Position numbers and translations under genes: made by a program. Positions 7,029 through 14,578 of a stretch of DNA of 21,441 bases are shown one piece after another (positions within the stretch are counted from its first letter, which is position 1; each line of letters starts with the position of its first letter). Source of the stretch: Tannerella sp. (GTDB lineage Bacteria > Bacteroidota > Bacteroidia > Bacteroidales > Tannerellaceae). The DNA lies in assembly GCA_031269635.1 (NCBI GenBank), contig JAISYY010000188.1, positions 1 to 21,441 of the forward strand, written 5' to 3'. Below the pieces are notes generated by a model. It was not told the DNA's origin and ran no database searches. It saw only the letters and a program-made list of their open reading frames with translations.

Positions 7029-7925
7029 CTATCCCCCGGCAATCCTCATCGTCCGTTCGATAGCATCATCCATTTGAGCGATCGACGTCAGTCCGAGCGT
7101 CAGGCAATGAACGTTCCCCTCCGTGAGGGCAAAACGGATGGACTTTTCCCGCTCGTCATCGGCAACGTGTTTGCCTTCGCCGAAAATCTTCATTCCAATG
7201 ACGCCTTTCCCGTTTTCCTTAGCCGTAGCGAGAATCGTTTTAATTTCGTCCGGCGTTCCGTCCATATTGCTACCGAAAGGATTGATACGCGCCATGATAA
7301 CGTCAACCCATGGGTTGACGGCAGCTTCCCTTAATGCATCAATATTGTGGCACGATACGCCGACGGCTTTGACGGTGCCGTCCTGTTTGGCTTTGGAAAA
7401 ACCGTCCATATAATGCGTACGGGTTTTGCTCCAGTTGCCGTCTGTCATGCAATGCATAAAAAGTATGTCAATATAATCCGTACCTAATTCTTTCAGGTAG
7501 CGGGCAATATTTTCGGAAACCGATTCCTCTTTTCCCGATCCGTCTTCCTGCGTCCACATTTTGGTCAGCAATGTGATCTTTTCGCGGGGCAGCGTTTTAA
7601 TAGCTTCTCCGACAAACGGCATGGAGCCGTATCCTTCAGCCATATCATAAAACCGGATGCCCCGTTCGTATGCATGATGAGCAAGCCGGACAAAATTTTC
7701 CATACCCGAACGTGTCTGGTCGGATGATTTGTTGTATCCGTGCGTACCTGTTCCCATAGCTATACGGGGCACCGTCAGTCCGCTGTTTCCAAGATTCACC
7801 CTGTCAACAGTCGTGTTGAAAGGAAGCGTCAGGTTTACATGCGCCATACCGGGGTGTAAAACGGATAATCCTGCAAGTCCGATAACTCCGGTCTTAATAA
7901 ATTTGCGTCGATTCATTTGTTTCAT
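7029..7925 (-). CDS. Tat-exported aldo/keto reductase
   Basis: This is a 298-residue NAD(P)H-dependent oxidoreductase of the aldo/keto reductase superfamily (TIM barrel). The N-terminus MNRRKFIKTGVIGLAGLSVL is a twin-arginine signal, so it is exported folded, as is common for this Bacteroidetes subgroup. The catalytic tetrad is visible: Asp94 and Tyr99 in RFYDMAEGYG, Lys122 in LLTKMW, His158 in ILFMHC. The start is the ATG at 7925; a second Met three codons in would keep the RR motif. It is the last gene of a minus-strand operon after gpmA and the SMP-30-like gene (28-bp gap). Its substrate is unknown; the context suggests a sugar or sugar lactone derivative. Confidence 0.9.
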   Translation of the reverse strand: MKQMNRRKFIKTGVIGLAGLSVLHPGMAHVNLTLPFNTTVDRVNLGNSGLTVPRIAMGTGTHGYNKSSDQTRSGMENFVRLAHHAYERGIRFYDMAEGYGSMPFVGEAIKTLPREKITLLTKMWTQEDGSGKEESVSENIARYLKELGTDYIDILFMHCMTDGNWSKTRTHYMDGFSKAKQDGTVKAVGVSCHNIDALREAAVNPWVDVIMARINPFGSNMDGTPDEIKTILATAKENGKGVIGMKIFGEGKHVADDEREKSIRFALTEGNVHCLTLGLTSIAQMDDAIERTMRIAGG

Positions 7926-7953
7926 AGTATAATATTATTTAATATCGTTCAAT

Positions 7954-8859
7954 TTAACGTACCCCGGCCACATTCATTTTCAGTCCATAAAAATATTCGG
8001 AAGCTGTAATGAACAGGGTTTTCATGTCTTTACCCCCGAAACATGCGTTTGCTGTCCAGCCTGCTTCTACGGGGATGTGTGCGACCTGTTCCCCTTCCGG
8101 GTTAAAGACCGTTACGCCTTTTCCCGTAAGGTAGATATTCCCGTTGCTATCCATCGTCATGCCATCGGAACCCATTGATGCGAAAAGCTTTTTATTCGCT
8201 AAAGTAGCATCCGGCCGTATCTCGTAAACATACGTTTTTCCTGCTTTTATGTCGGCTACGTAAAGAAGCCTGCCGTCCGGGCTTCCAATAATTCCATTCG
8301 GTTTTTCCAAATCAGTCGCTACCCGGATTACTTTTTTACGGTCGGGCGACAGGTAATAGACATGTTCTCCGTCCTGTTGCCTTTCGGGATTGCGTGTCCA
8401 GTAATCGCGTTTATACAGCGGGTCGGTAAAATAAATACCCCCGTTCGGATGCACCCACAAATCGTTCGGGCCGTTCAACTTTTTACCTTCAAAATCAGTG
8501 AGCAGTATACGATGATTACCATCCATGTCAAACGCCCATATTTCGTTTTCCTGATCCGAACACGAAAGCAAATGACCTTCCTTATCAAAATAAAGTCCGT
8601 TTGCACGTCCGGTATTCTCATTAAAAACAGATAACGTTTCGTCTTCGACCGACCATTTCAAAATCCGGTTGTTCGGTTGATCCGTAAAATATACGTTCCC
8701 GTCTTTATCGGTGGCAGGCCCTTCCGTAAAACGGAATCCACCGGCTAATAACGTTACTTTTGCACCTTCTGCAATGAGATTGTCATCGTCCTTCTCCTGA
8801 GCAAAAGCCAGGGCAGCGTTTAAGATGAACGTAATCAGTAAAATAGCGTTTTTTTTCAT
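7954..8859 (-). CDS. Secreted SMP-30/gluconolactonase-like beta-propeller protein
   Basis: The 301-residue product begins with a signal peptide (MKKNAILLITFILNAALAFAQ, cleavage likely after AFA). The rest is a six-bladed propeller of the SMP-30/gluconolactonase/LRE family. The metal-site Glu is in RFTEGPATDKDGNVYFTD, the Asn in LNGPNDLWV followed by GGIYFTDP, and a later SPDGRLLYVAD and GSDGMTMDSNGNIYLTG complete the pattern. These enzymes hydrolyse sugar lactones using a divalent metal. It lies 17 bp downstream of gpmA and 28 bp upstream of the aldo/keto reductase gene, so all three are probably one transcript. Lactonase activity is inferred from the family. Confidence 0.88.
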   Translation of the reverse strand: MKKNAILLITFILNAALAFAQEKDDDNLIAEGAKVTLLAGGFRFTEGPATDKDGNVYFTDQPNNRILKWSVEDETLSVFNENTGRANGLYFDKEGHLLSCSDQENEIWAFDMDGNHRILLTDFEGKKLNGPNDLWVHPNGGIYFTDPLYKRDYWTRNPERQQDGEHVYYLSPDRKKVIRVATDLEKPNGIIGSPDGRLLYVADIKAGKTYVYEIRPDATLANKKLFASMGSDGMTMDSNGNIYLTGKGVTVFNPEGEQVAHIPVEAGWTANACFGGKDMKTLFITASEYFYGLKMNVAGVR

Positions 8860-8876
8860 AAACGGGACTTTTTTAC

Positions 8877-9626
8877 TTAACTTTTCTTTTTCCCCTGGTT
8901 GGCAACGGATTCCATAAGTTTTTTGATTTCTTCCGGGTCGCCGAGGAAAAAATCATTTATCAAGTTGAGAGAATCGTCAAATTCAAAAACATAGGGAACC
9001 GCAGTGGGCAGGTTTAGATGTACAATATCTTCATCGGATATGTTTTTCAGATATTTTATGATACCTCTCAGGCTGTTGCCGTGTGCCGCAACTAATACCT
9101 GGTCAACCCGTTCCAGGGTAGGAAATATCACATTTTTCCAGTAGGGGAGGATACGTTCTACGGTATCTTTGAGCGATTCCGTGAGAGGACATTCCGTATC
9201 GGACAAACCCTTGTAACGTAATTCCGGTTTCGGGTTGCGCGGATCGTTGTCATCCAGCGCCATAGGGGCAATATCGTAACTTCTGCGCCATATAAGGACC
9301 TGTTCGTCCCCGTATTTTTGCGCGGTTTCACTTTTGTTCAGACCTTGCAGCGCACCGTAATGCTTTTCGTTCAGGCGCCAACTTTTTTCTACCGGTATCC
9401 AGTCCAGGTCCATGCGGTCCAATACACAGTTTAACGTTTTCACCGCGCGTTTTAAGTAAGATGTATAGGCTATGTCAAATGCATAACCTTCTTTTTTCAT
9501 CAAATTGCCCGCTTTGATAGCTTCGGCAATTCCTTTTTCCGTCAGATCGACGTCCGTCCAGCCGGTAAAACGGTTTTCCAGATTCCATTCACTTTCGCCG
9601 TGGCGAAGTAATACAATTCGTTTCAT
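8877..9626 (-). CDS. gpmA: 2,3-bisphosphoglycerate-dependent phosphoglycerate mutase
   Basis: This enzyme interconverts 3-phosphoglycerate and 2-phosphoglycerate in glycolysis and gluconeogenesis. The 249-residue length matches GpmA. The phosphohistidine motif LLRHGESEWN places the catalytic His at residue 9. FTGWTDVDLTEKG follows, with Glu87 in LNEKHYGALQGLNK and the second histidine at 182 in AAHGNSLRG. It is the first gene of the minus-strand operon, with a good promoter at 9660-9690. Finding a housekeeping glycolytic gene heading an operon of two exported sugar-type enzymes is unusual. Confidence 0.97.
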   Translation of the reverse strand: MKRIVLLRHGESEWNLENRFTGWTDVDLTEKGIAEAIKAGNLMKKEGYAFDIAYTSYLKRAVKTLNCVLDRMDLDWIPVEKSWRLNEKHYGALQGLNKSETAQKYGDEQVLIWRRSYDIAPMALDDNDPRNPKPELRYKGLSDTECPLTESLKDTVERILPYWKNVIFPTLERVDQVLVAAHGNSLRGIIKYLKNISDEDIVHLNLPTAVPYVFEFDDSLNLINDFFLGDPEEIKKLMESVANQGKKKS

Positions 9627-9659
9627 TTAATATTTACTTTTAAATTAATAACCCGGCTA

Positions 9660-9690
9660 CAAAAATAGATAAAATAAATCACTAAAACAA
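9660..9690 (-). promoter_or_regulatory. Bacteroidetes promoter for the gpmA operon
   Basis: On the minus strand TATTTTTG occupies 9667-9660 (-7), and TTG at 9690-9688 lies 20 bp upstream of it, close to the Bacteroidetes -33/-7 spacing. The gpmA ATG is 34 bp downstream. Confidence 0.65.
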
Positions 9691-9791
9691 TATCTTCCGC
9701 TTTTATGTTTACAAATGAAAGATTTAAATCTTTTTTTTAGGAGGCTGTAAATCACGGTTTAACAAAAAAAACACGAAAAGAGCGAAAATAA

Positions 9792-9824
9792 TTTGCACGA
9801 ATTGAAAAATATCAATTAACTTTG
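9792..9824 (+). promoter_or_regulatory. Bacteroidetes promoter for the membrane-protein/wHTH operon
   Basis: TTTG at 9792-9795 and TAACTTTG at 9817-9824 are separated by 21 bp, a close match to the -33/-7 consensus. The start site would fall near 9831, inside the candidate operator at 9830-9841, giving a very short leader before the ATG at 9844. Confidence 0.7.
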
Positions 9825-9829
9825 CATCC

Positions 9830-9841
9830 AAAAGTGCTTTT
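9830..9841. promoter_or_regulatory. Candidate operator AAAAGTGCTTTT (copy 1)
   Basis: This near-palindrome (AAAAG / CTTTT around TG) covers the expected transcription start of the membrane-protein operon. The 11-mer AAAGTGCTTTT begins exactly 6 nt after the promoter TTTG. The same arrangement recurs upstream of the sugar transferase at 10782-10792, so it is a good candidate for a repressor site. Confidence 0.5.
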
Positions 9842-9843
9842 AT

Positions 9844-10434
9844 ATGAATGATAACAGAAAGACAACAACAGAGGAATTGACGGAAATTCGCAGTTTGATG
9901 GAACGCAGCTCAATGTGTGTCAGTTTAAGCGGATTAGGAGGTGTTTTAGTAGGAGTGTGCGCTCTGGCGGGCGTGGCGGCAGGCAGTTTGTTGCCGGATT
10001 TGGGCGAAAATACAGCGATGTTTTTGACGTTGGCGGGCAGCGTTTTTCTTTCTGCTTTGCTGTGCATCGTTTTTTTTAGCTATCGGCGTAGCAGGCAAAT
10101 GAAGACAAAATTGTGGAACAGCCCGACAAAACGTATGACGCTGCATTTGGCGGTACCTTTAATTGCGGGATCGTTTATTGTGCTGAAATTATTGCAGTTG
10201 GATTTGTTTGAACTTCTGCCTGCAACTTCTTTGATTGTTTACGGGGTAGCGATATTTTCGGCAAGTCATTATTGCACGAACGAAAGCAGGTGGCTCGCGT
10301 ATGGCGAAATGATTCTGGGATGTGTGGCAATTTGCTTTCCGGCGCTTGGCTGGCTGTTTTGGACAACCGGTTTTGGGATTTTGCACATAATGTTTGGTGT
10401 AATAATGTGGAACAGACATGAAAAAAATAATTGA
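9844..10434 (+). CDS. Multi-pass membrane protein of unknown function
   Basis: This is a 196-residue protein with a charged, hydrophilic N-terminus (about 25 residues, MNDNRKTTTEELTEIRSLMER), then hydrophobic segments at about 28-50, 57-79, 102-120, 122-142 and one or two in 150-186. It is thus an integral inner-membrane protein with five or six passes. I do not recognise a family with a defined activity. Its 3' end overlaps the start of the winged-helix gene by 17 bp, a pairing seen in other Bacteroidetes where a membrane protein travels with a small regulator. The membrane protein might sense a signal or sequester the regulator; that is inference. Confidence 0.82.
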   Translation: MNDNRKTTTEELTEIRSLMERSSMCVSLSGLGGVLVGVCALAGVAAGSLLPDLGENTAMFLTLAGSVFLSALLCIVFFSYRRSRQMKTKLWNSPTKRMTLHLAVPLIAGSFIVLKLLQLDLFELLPATSLIVYGVAIFSASHYCTNESRWLAYGEMILGCVAICFPALGWLFWTTGFGILHIMFGVIMWNRHEKNN

Positions 10435-10753
10435 ACCGGAAACGGACAACGCTCCCAATTCCGGCAAGGTTTTCGACAATCGTTACCGTTTACGGATAAT
10501 GTGCGTGTTGGCGGCCAATAAATCCTATTCGTTCAACGAGTTAAAAGAACTGCTGCAACTTACCGACGGGAATCTGGCTTCGGCACTTAAAGTGCTTGAA
10601 AATAGCCGCTATATCTCTGTCATGAAAGGGTTTATCGGCAAAAAAACCAACACCATCTATTCGATAACCCTCGAAGGCAAGGCGGCTTTAAAAGGGTATT
10701 TCGATTATATGGAACAGCTCATTAAGGATACACAACTGAAAATGGACTGTTAA
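10418..10753 (+). CDS. Winged-helix DNA-binding regulator
   Basis: The 111-residue protein fits the stand-alone winged-helix group related to MarR/PadR regulators. It has FDNRYRLRIMCVLAANKSYSFNELKELL (helices 1-2), LTDGNLASALKVLEN (recognition helix), then SRYISVMKGFIGKKTNTIYSITLEGKAAL (wing and following helix) and a C-terminal dimerisation helix. No ligand domain is present. It overlaps the membrane-protein gene by 17 bp and is surely co-translated with it. The shared near-palindromes upstream of this operon and of the next one are plausible binding sites for it. Confidence 0.9.
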   Translation: MKKIIEPETDNAPNSGKVFDNRYRLRIMCVLAANKSYSFNELKELLQLTDGNLASALKVLENSRYISVMKGFIGKKTNTIYSITLEGKAALKGYFDYMEQLIKDTQLKMDC

Positions 10754-10771
10754 TTTTTTTTGCCTATATGC

Positions 10772-10792
10772 TTTGAATTTGAAAGTGCTTTT
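10772..10792 (+). promoter_or_regulatory. TTTG promoter element plus operator copy 2, sugar transferase operon
   Basis: TTTG (10772-10775), six bases, then AAAGTGCTTTT (10782-10792) repeats the exact geometry seen at 9821-9841. The preceding TATATGC is one base off the strict TAnnTTTG form. The ATG of the sugar transferase lies 31 bp further on. Confidence 0.45.
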
Positions 10793-10823
10793 TGTTTTAA
10801 TATTTAATTAAATCTCTTTTTAT

Positions 10824-11378
10824 ATGGACATGAAACGGTTATTTGACATTTTCTTTTCGCTGGCGGCATTGACGGTTTTTACGCTGCCAATGTGCGTGAT
10901 TGCCTTTTTGTTGAGGGTTGTAGAACATCATCCGGTCTTTTATCGTCAGGAAAGGGTCGGGAAAAACAAGAAAACTTTTTCGATATTGAAATTCCGGACA
11001 TTGGAGAACGGCGTCCCTACGCCTGTAGGGAAATATTTGCGTATGACGGGTATCGACGAATGGGCACAGTTTTTCAATGTGCTGAAAAACGATATGAGTA
11101 TTGTCGGACCGCGTGCGCTTACACCGTCCGACATTGAACGGCTGAAGTGGAATGACGAATTTCACTTGGTTCGCTGGCAACTTAAACCGGGTATCAGCGG
11201 CCTGGCACAACTGTACGGCGGGCAACATCGCAAAACATCGTGGTTTTGGGATAGATACTACAGCGCTCATCAAAGTTTGGCAATGGATTTTTGCATAGTG
11301 ACGGCATCTTTTGCAGTGAATATTTTCGGCAAAATCCGGGTCAGGAGAATGATTTTTAAAAATCACAAATTGAAGTAA
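10824..11378 (+). CDS. Polyprenyl-phosphate sugar-1-phosphate transferase (bacterial sugar transferase family)
   Basis: The 184-residue product belongs to the monotopic phosphoglycosyl transferases that move a sugar-1-phosphate from a nucleotide sugar to undecaprenyl phosphate, the first step of many glycan pathways. It has an N-terminal hydrophobic re-entrant segment (RLFDIFFSLAALTVFTLPMCVIAFLL). The family core is YRQERVGKNKKTFSILKFRTL, then IDEWAQFFNVLKNDMSIVGPRAL, then LKPGISGLAQLYG. It is the small, catalytic-core-only form. No glycosyltransferase, flippase or polymerase gene is nearby; instead a radical SAM gene follows after 8 bp. ATG 10824 is used; an in-frame ATG at 10830 is possible. 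Confidence 0.93.
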   Translation: MDMKRLFDIFFSLAALTVFTLPMCVIAFLLRVVEHHPVFYRQERVGKNKKTFSILKFRTLENGVPTPVGKYLRMTGIDEWAQFFNVLKNDMSIVGPRALTPSDIERLKWNDEFHLVRWQLKPGISGLAQLYGGQHRKTSWFWDRYYSAHQSLAMDFCIVTASFAVNIFGKIRVRRMIFKNHKLK

Positions 11379-11386
11379 ACGGCATT

Positions 11387-12817
11387 ATGAAAGTAAAAAT
11401 GATTTTACCGGCTTTAGCCGAAGCGGAAAGTCCTTTTTGGCGACCGGTAAAGTATTCGCTGTTTCCGCCGCTGGGACTGGCGACTTTGGCGGCTTACCTC
11501 TCGCCCGGCGACGAAATCGACCTGCAAGACCAGCATATTGAAAGACTGCGTTTGGACGATACTCCCGATTTGGTCATCATTCAGGTATATATCACCAATG
11601 CTTACCGTTCTTACAGGATTGCCGATCATTATAGGCTCAAGGGTGCTTATGTTCTGCTCGGCGGGTTGCACGTTACATCTTTGCCCGGCGAAGCGATGTT
11701 ACACGCCGACACGATCTTTTTAGGTCCGGCGGAAGATACTTTTCCTCAATTTCTAAACGACTTCAAACGCCGTCAGCCGAAAAAAGTTTACCATTCGGCC
11801 GTACGGACTCTTGCTGGCCTGCCGCCTGTCCGTCGCGACCTGATTAAGCGTGAACGTTATTTAGTACCAAATTCGCTGGTCGTTACGCGCGGTTGTCCGC
11901 ATCATTGTCATTTTTGCTACAAGGACGCCTTTTTCAAGGGTGGGAAATCATTCTACATACAAAAGACGGACGATGCGCTGGCGGAAATTGAGCGTTTGCC
12001 GGGGCGTCACTTGTATTTTCTCGACGACCATTTATTGGGTGACAGGCATTTTGCTGCCGCTCTGTTCGATGGGATGAAGGGAATGAACCGTGTGTTTCAG
12101 GCTGCTGCTACCGTATCGTCGATTCTTGATGGCGATTTGATAGAAAAAGCCGCTGTTGCCGGACTGCGAAGCGTTTTTGTCGGTTTTGAAACGTTTTCTT
12201 CGGAACATCTCAGGCCAAGCAACAAAAAACAAAATCTCGAACGCGATTACACCAAGGCTGTCATGCGGTTACATGGCTTGGGTATTATGATTAACGGCAG
12301 TTTTGTCTTCGGACTGGACAACGATGACAAAGACGTGTTTCGGCGTGCAGTGGACTGGGGTGTACAAAACGGAATTACAACCGCTACGTATCACCTGCTT
12401 ACGCCTTATCCCGGAACACCGCTGTATCAAAATATGGAAAAACAGGGACGTCTTCTGACGAAAAATTGGAATTTGTACGATACACGGCATGTTGTTTATC
12501 GCTCTCAAGGACTTACGGCAGACGAACTGCAACATGGTTACAACTGGGCTTATCGCGAATTTTACAGTTGGAGAAACATTTTCTACAGTAGCTTTATTCA
12601 TCCTTCGCTTTCGCATAAATTGCAACATCTGCTCTACACCGGAGGATGGAAAAAGTTTGAACCGCTCTGGAATTTTCTGATAAAAACCCGCAGTCTCAAC
12701 CGGATGCTGCCTCTGCTGGAATCAATACTGGAAACAAAAAGGGATAATTCCGTGTCGAAAAAAAGTAACGAATTTCAGCTTGCAGACGTCTCTATTGCCT
12801 CCTCATTAATCGAATAA
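11387..12817 (+). CDS. B12-binding-domain-type radical SAM protein
   Basis: The 476-residue protein has an N-terminal Rossmann-like, cobalamin-binding-type domain (about 1-130; PPLGLATLAAYLSPG, then DLVIIQVYITNAYRSYRIADH, then LLGGLHVTSLPGEAM). A radical SAM domain follows with Cys170, Cys174 and Cys177 in TRGCPHHCHFCYKD, which ligate the 4Fe-4S cluster. LYFLDDHLLGD, VFVGFETFSSEHL and LTPYPGTPLY are typical of the BchE/HpnJ-like branch. No DxHxxG cobalamin motif is seen, so B12 may bind without a histidine ligand or not at all. The C-terminal roughly 100 residues are Tyr/Trp-rich and family-specific. It follows the sugar transferase by 8 bp, so the two likely act in one pathway, for example a methylation or ring change on a lipid or sugar. 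The substrate is unknown. Confidence 0.9.
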   Translation: MKVKMILPALAEAESPFWRPVKYSLFPPLGLATLAAYLSPGDEIDLQDQHIERLRLDDTPDLVIIQVYITNAYRSYRIADHYRLKGAYVLLGGLHVTSLPGEAMLHADTIFLGPAEDTFPQFLNDFKRRQPKKVYHSAVRTLAGLPPVRRDLIKRERYLVPNSLVVTRGCPHHCHFCYKDAFFKGGKSFYIQKTDDALAEIERLPGRHLYFLDDHLLGDRHFAAALFDGMKGMNRVFQAAATVSSILDGDLIEKAAVAGLRSVFVGFETFSSEHLRPSNKKQNLERDYTKAVMRLHGLGIMINGSFVFGLDNDDKDVFRRAVDWGVQNGITTATYHLLTPYPGTPLYQNMEKQGRLLTKNWNLYDTRHVVYRSQGLTADELQHGYNWAYREFYSWRNIFYSSFIHPSLSHKLQHLLYTGGWKKFEPLWNFLIKTRSLNRMLPLLESILETKRDNSVSKKSNEFQLADVSIASSLIE

Positions 12818-13240
12818 GTTTGGTAATGTTCGTCTGCTGATAGATAAAAAACAGATGAAACACCGGACATACGAATACCTGGAAAGGAAATTTCATGGTG
12901 ACACTCAACGCAATGACGCAAAACGCGTATGCAAGGTCATTATATAACACCACATACGAAATCAAACGCACAAGTTAGCGTTAAGTGATGCGAAATAAAT
13001 AAATTGCAACCGTATTCAGGTGTTCCGGAGGGGAGGGGTGTAAAAAATGAAACTGGGGAATCCGGGAAAGATAAACCATTGAAACGTGGTCGTGGCAAGG
13101 TAAAGGTGGTCATCACAAACATCGACGGTAGCCTCGTCAAAGGAAGTCCAAAGGAAGACCGGAAGAATTTTTCAGGAAAATCACGGAAAAGGTAATATTA
13201 TTTTATGAAAATAAAATGACATTGCAGGCACATACGCACG
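12818..13240. other. Gene-poor stretch, possibly containing gene remnants
   Basis: No confident gene is visible in these 423 bp. An inverted repeat AATGAC (12912-12917) / GTCATT (12936-12941) may help end transcription of the radical SAM gene. A 30-codon ATG frame (12855-12947) has no recognisable product. From 12989 to 13195 a frame is open and codon-like, encoding a Lys/Arg/Gly-rich sequence (LKRGRGKVKVVITNIDGS, SPKEDRKNFSGKSRKR) but with no ATG or GTG, only TTG at 13004. It may be the 3' remnant of a lost gene. An AT-only hairpin ATTTTAT-GAAA-ATAAAAT (13200-13217) sits after it, beside the queA stop. Confidence 0.4.
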
Positions 13241-14488
13241 TTACCCTCCGGCCAGAAAAGAAGCGTCGCCATAGCTCAGGAACCTGAAACCGTGTGTCAG
13301 CGCATAGTCGTAAATCTTTTTCCAGTCGCCTTTTACGAACGCGGAAACGAGCAGTAACAGGGTGCTTTTGGGCTGATGAAAATTTGTTATCATATTGTTT
13401 ACGATATGAAATTCATATCCGGGTACGATGATGATCCGTGTGGAGGCAGTCAGTTTTTCGAGATTGTTTTTATCAAGATAATTCAGGATGTTTCTTAACG
13501 CGTCTCCGGCAGGTATCGGGGGCAGTTCGTTCCGGTAGGGCGTCCATTGTTTTATGGCAAGCATTTCGGGTGTTGCATCGGGGTGGGCGGCAAGCATGGC
13601 GCCTGTATAGTACAGGCTTTCGAGCGTGCGTACCGATGTTGTCCCGACGGCCGTTACGCGACCGGCGTGAGCAAGCAGGCGGGCTATGACCGGACGGTCT
13701 ACCGAGAAAAATTCGGTATGCATCTCGTGTTCGCCGATTGTGCCGGTTTGTACGGGTTTGAAGGTCCCGGCTCCTACGTGCAGCGTTATTTCTTCCCGGA
13801 TGAATCCGCGTCGGTCGAGTGTATCTAAGATTTCGGGGGTGAAATGCAGTCCAGCCGTCGGCGCGGCGACCGAGCCTTTGATTTTTGAATAAACGGTCTG
13901 GTATGTCTGCAAATCGGACTGCTCCGTTTTGCGATTCAGGTAGGGTGGGATAGGGAGTACGCCGGCCGTTTCGAGTATTTCCGCAAATGTATGCGAAGAC
14001 GGGTTCCAGCGGAACAGGATGCTGTGCGTGTGGCCATGCGCCTGTTTGCGTTCGACCGTCAGCTTCACGGTGTCGTTCCCGATTAAAAGAGTGCGTTCCA
14101 GCACACCTTCTTTCCAGCGTTTCAGGTTGCCGACAAGGCATGTCCAGCGACATTGTCCGCACGCCTGGAAATTCATCGCATAATCGCGCGGTTCTTCCGG
14201 CTCAAGGCAGAATACTTCTATTTGCGCCCCTGTATCTTTTGCGAAAAGAAGTCTCGCCCGGATTACGCGCGTGTTGTTGAATACGATTAACGATTTTTCC
14301 GGCAGGAAATCCGCTATCCGGCTGAAAACACTTTCGCCTGCCTCACCGTTCCTGTATGTCAACAATTTGGATTTATCCCGCTCGTGGAGCGGGAATTTGG
14401 CGATACGGTCGTCGGGCAGGGGGTAGTCGTATTCGGATATGTTTATTTGGTGGACGGTAGCCGGTGTTCCGATTTCTTTTTCAAACAT
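13241..14488 (-). CDS. queA: S-adenosylmethionine:tRNA ribosyltransferase-isomerase (QueA family)
   Basis: QueA transfers the ribosyl part of SAM to preQ1 at the wobble position of tRNAs with GUN anticodons, giving epoxyqueuosine. Family blocks are clear: YDYPLPDDRIAKFPLHERDKSKLL, LPEKSLIVFNNTRVIRARL, GSVAAPTAGLHFTPEIL, LHVGAGTFKPV, MHTEFFSV, VGTTSVRTLE and TNFHQPKSTLLLLVSAF. Starting at the ATG at 14488 gives 415 residues; an upstream TTG at 14509 lies within the promoter element and is rejected. At 415 residues it is longer than the 340-360 of Escherichia coli QueA; it has an expansion around residues 95-190 (QACGQCRWTCLVGNLKRWKEG). It may be the second, longer QueA-like paralogue seen in some Bacteroidetes, so exact activity is slightly uncertain. 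It is monocistronic and divergent from the Smr gene. Confidence 0.9.
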   Translation of the reverse strand: MFEKEIGTPATVHQINISEYDYPLPDDRIAKFPLHERDKSKLLTYRNGEAGESVFSRIADFLPEKSLIVFNNTRVIRARLLFAKDTGAQIEVFCLEPEEPRDYAMNFQACGQCRWTCLVGNLKRWKEGVLERTLLIGNDTVKLTVERKQAHGHTHSILFRWNPSSHTFAEILETAGVLPIPPYLNRKTEQSDLQTYQTVYSKIKGSVAAPTAGLHFTPEILDTLDRRGFIREEITLHVGAGTFKPVQTGTIGEHEMHTEFFSVDRPVIARLLAHAGRVTAVGTTSVRTLESLYYTGAMLAAHPDATPEMLAIKQWTPYRNELPPIPAGDALRNILNYLDKNNLEKLTASTRIIIVPGYEFHIVNNMITNFHQPKSTLLLLVSAFVKGDWKKIYDYALTHGFRFLSYGDASFLAGG

Positions 14489-14506
14489 AAACTGTATTTT
14501 TGTGCG

Positions 14507-14514
14507 CAAAAATA
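14507..14514 (-). promoter_or_regulatory. Bacteroidetes -7 element for queA
   Basis: On the minus strand TATTTTTG followed by C reads from 14514 to 14507, 18 bp before the ATG at 14488. This fixes the start: the longer TTG frame would begin inside the promoter. Confidence 0.6.
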
Positions 14515-14578
14515 CGAACTTTACGATTCTAAAATAATAAAAGGGACGTAAATTTCCGGTTTTTTGTGATAAAAGCAG

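Noticed and set aside
10586..10600. Third AAAGTGCTT copy inside the winged-helix gene
   Set aside because: It is a shorter match within a conserved coding stretch (LKVLE), with no promoter element at the 6-nt spacing.
12855..12947. 30-codon ATG frame after the radical SAM gene
   Set aside because: No ribosome site, no recognisable product, and it lies in the region of the inverted repeat at 12912-12941.
13473..14162. Minus-strand 229-codon frame inside queA
   Set aside because: Same-strand shifted frame with very Arg-rich translation, lying wholly inside conserved queA coding sequence.
14489..14509. TTG start for queA at 14509
   Set aside because: It falls inside the minus-strand promoter element TATTTTTG; the ATG at 14488 gives the normal family N-terminus.
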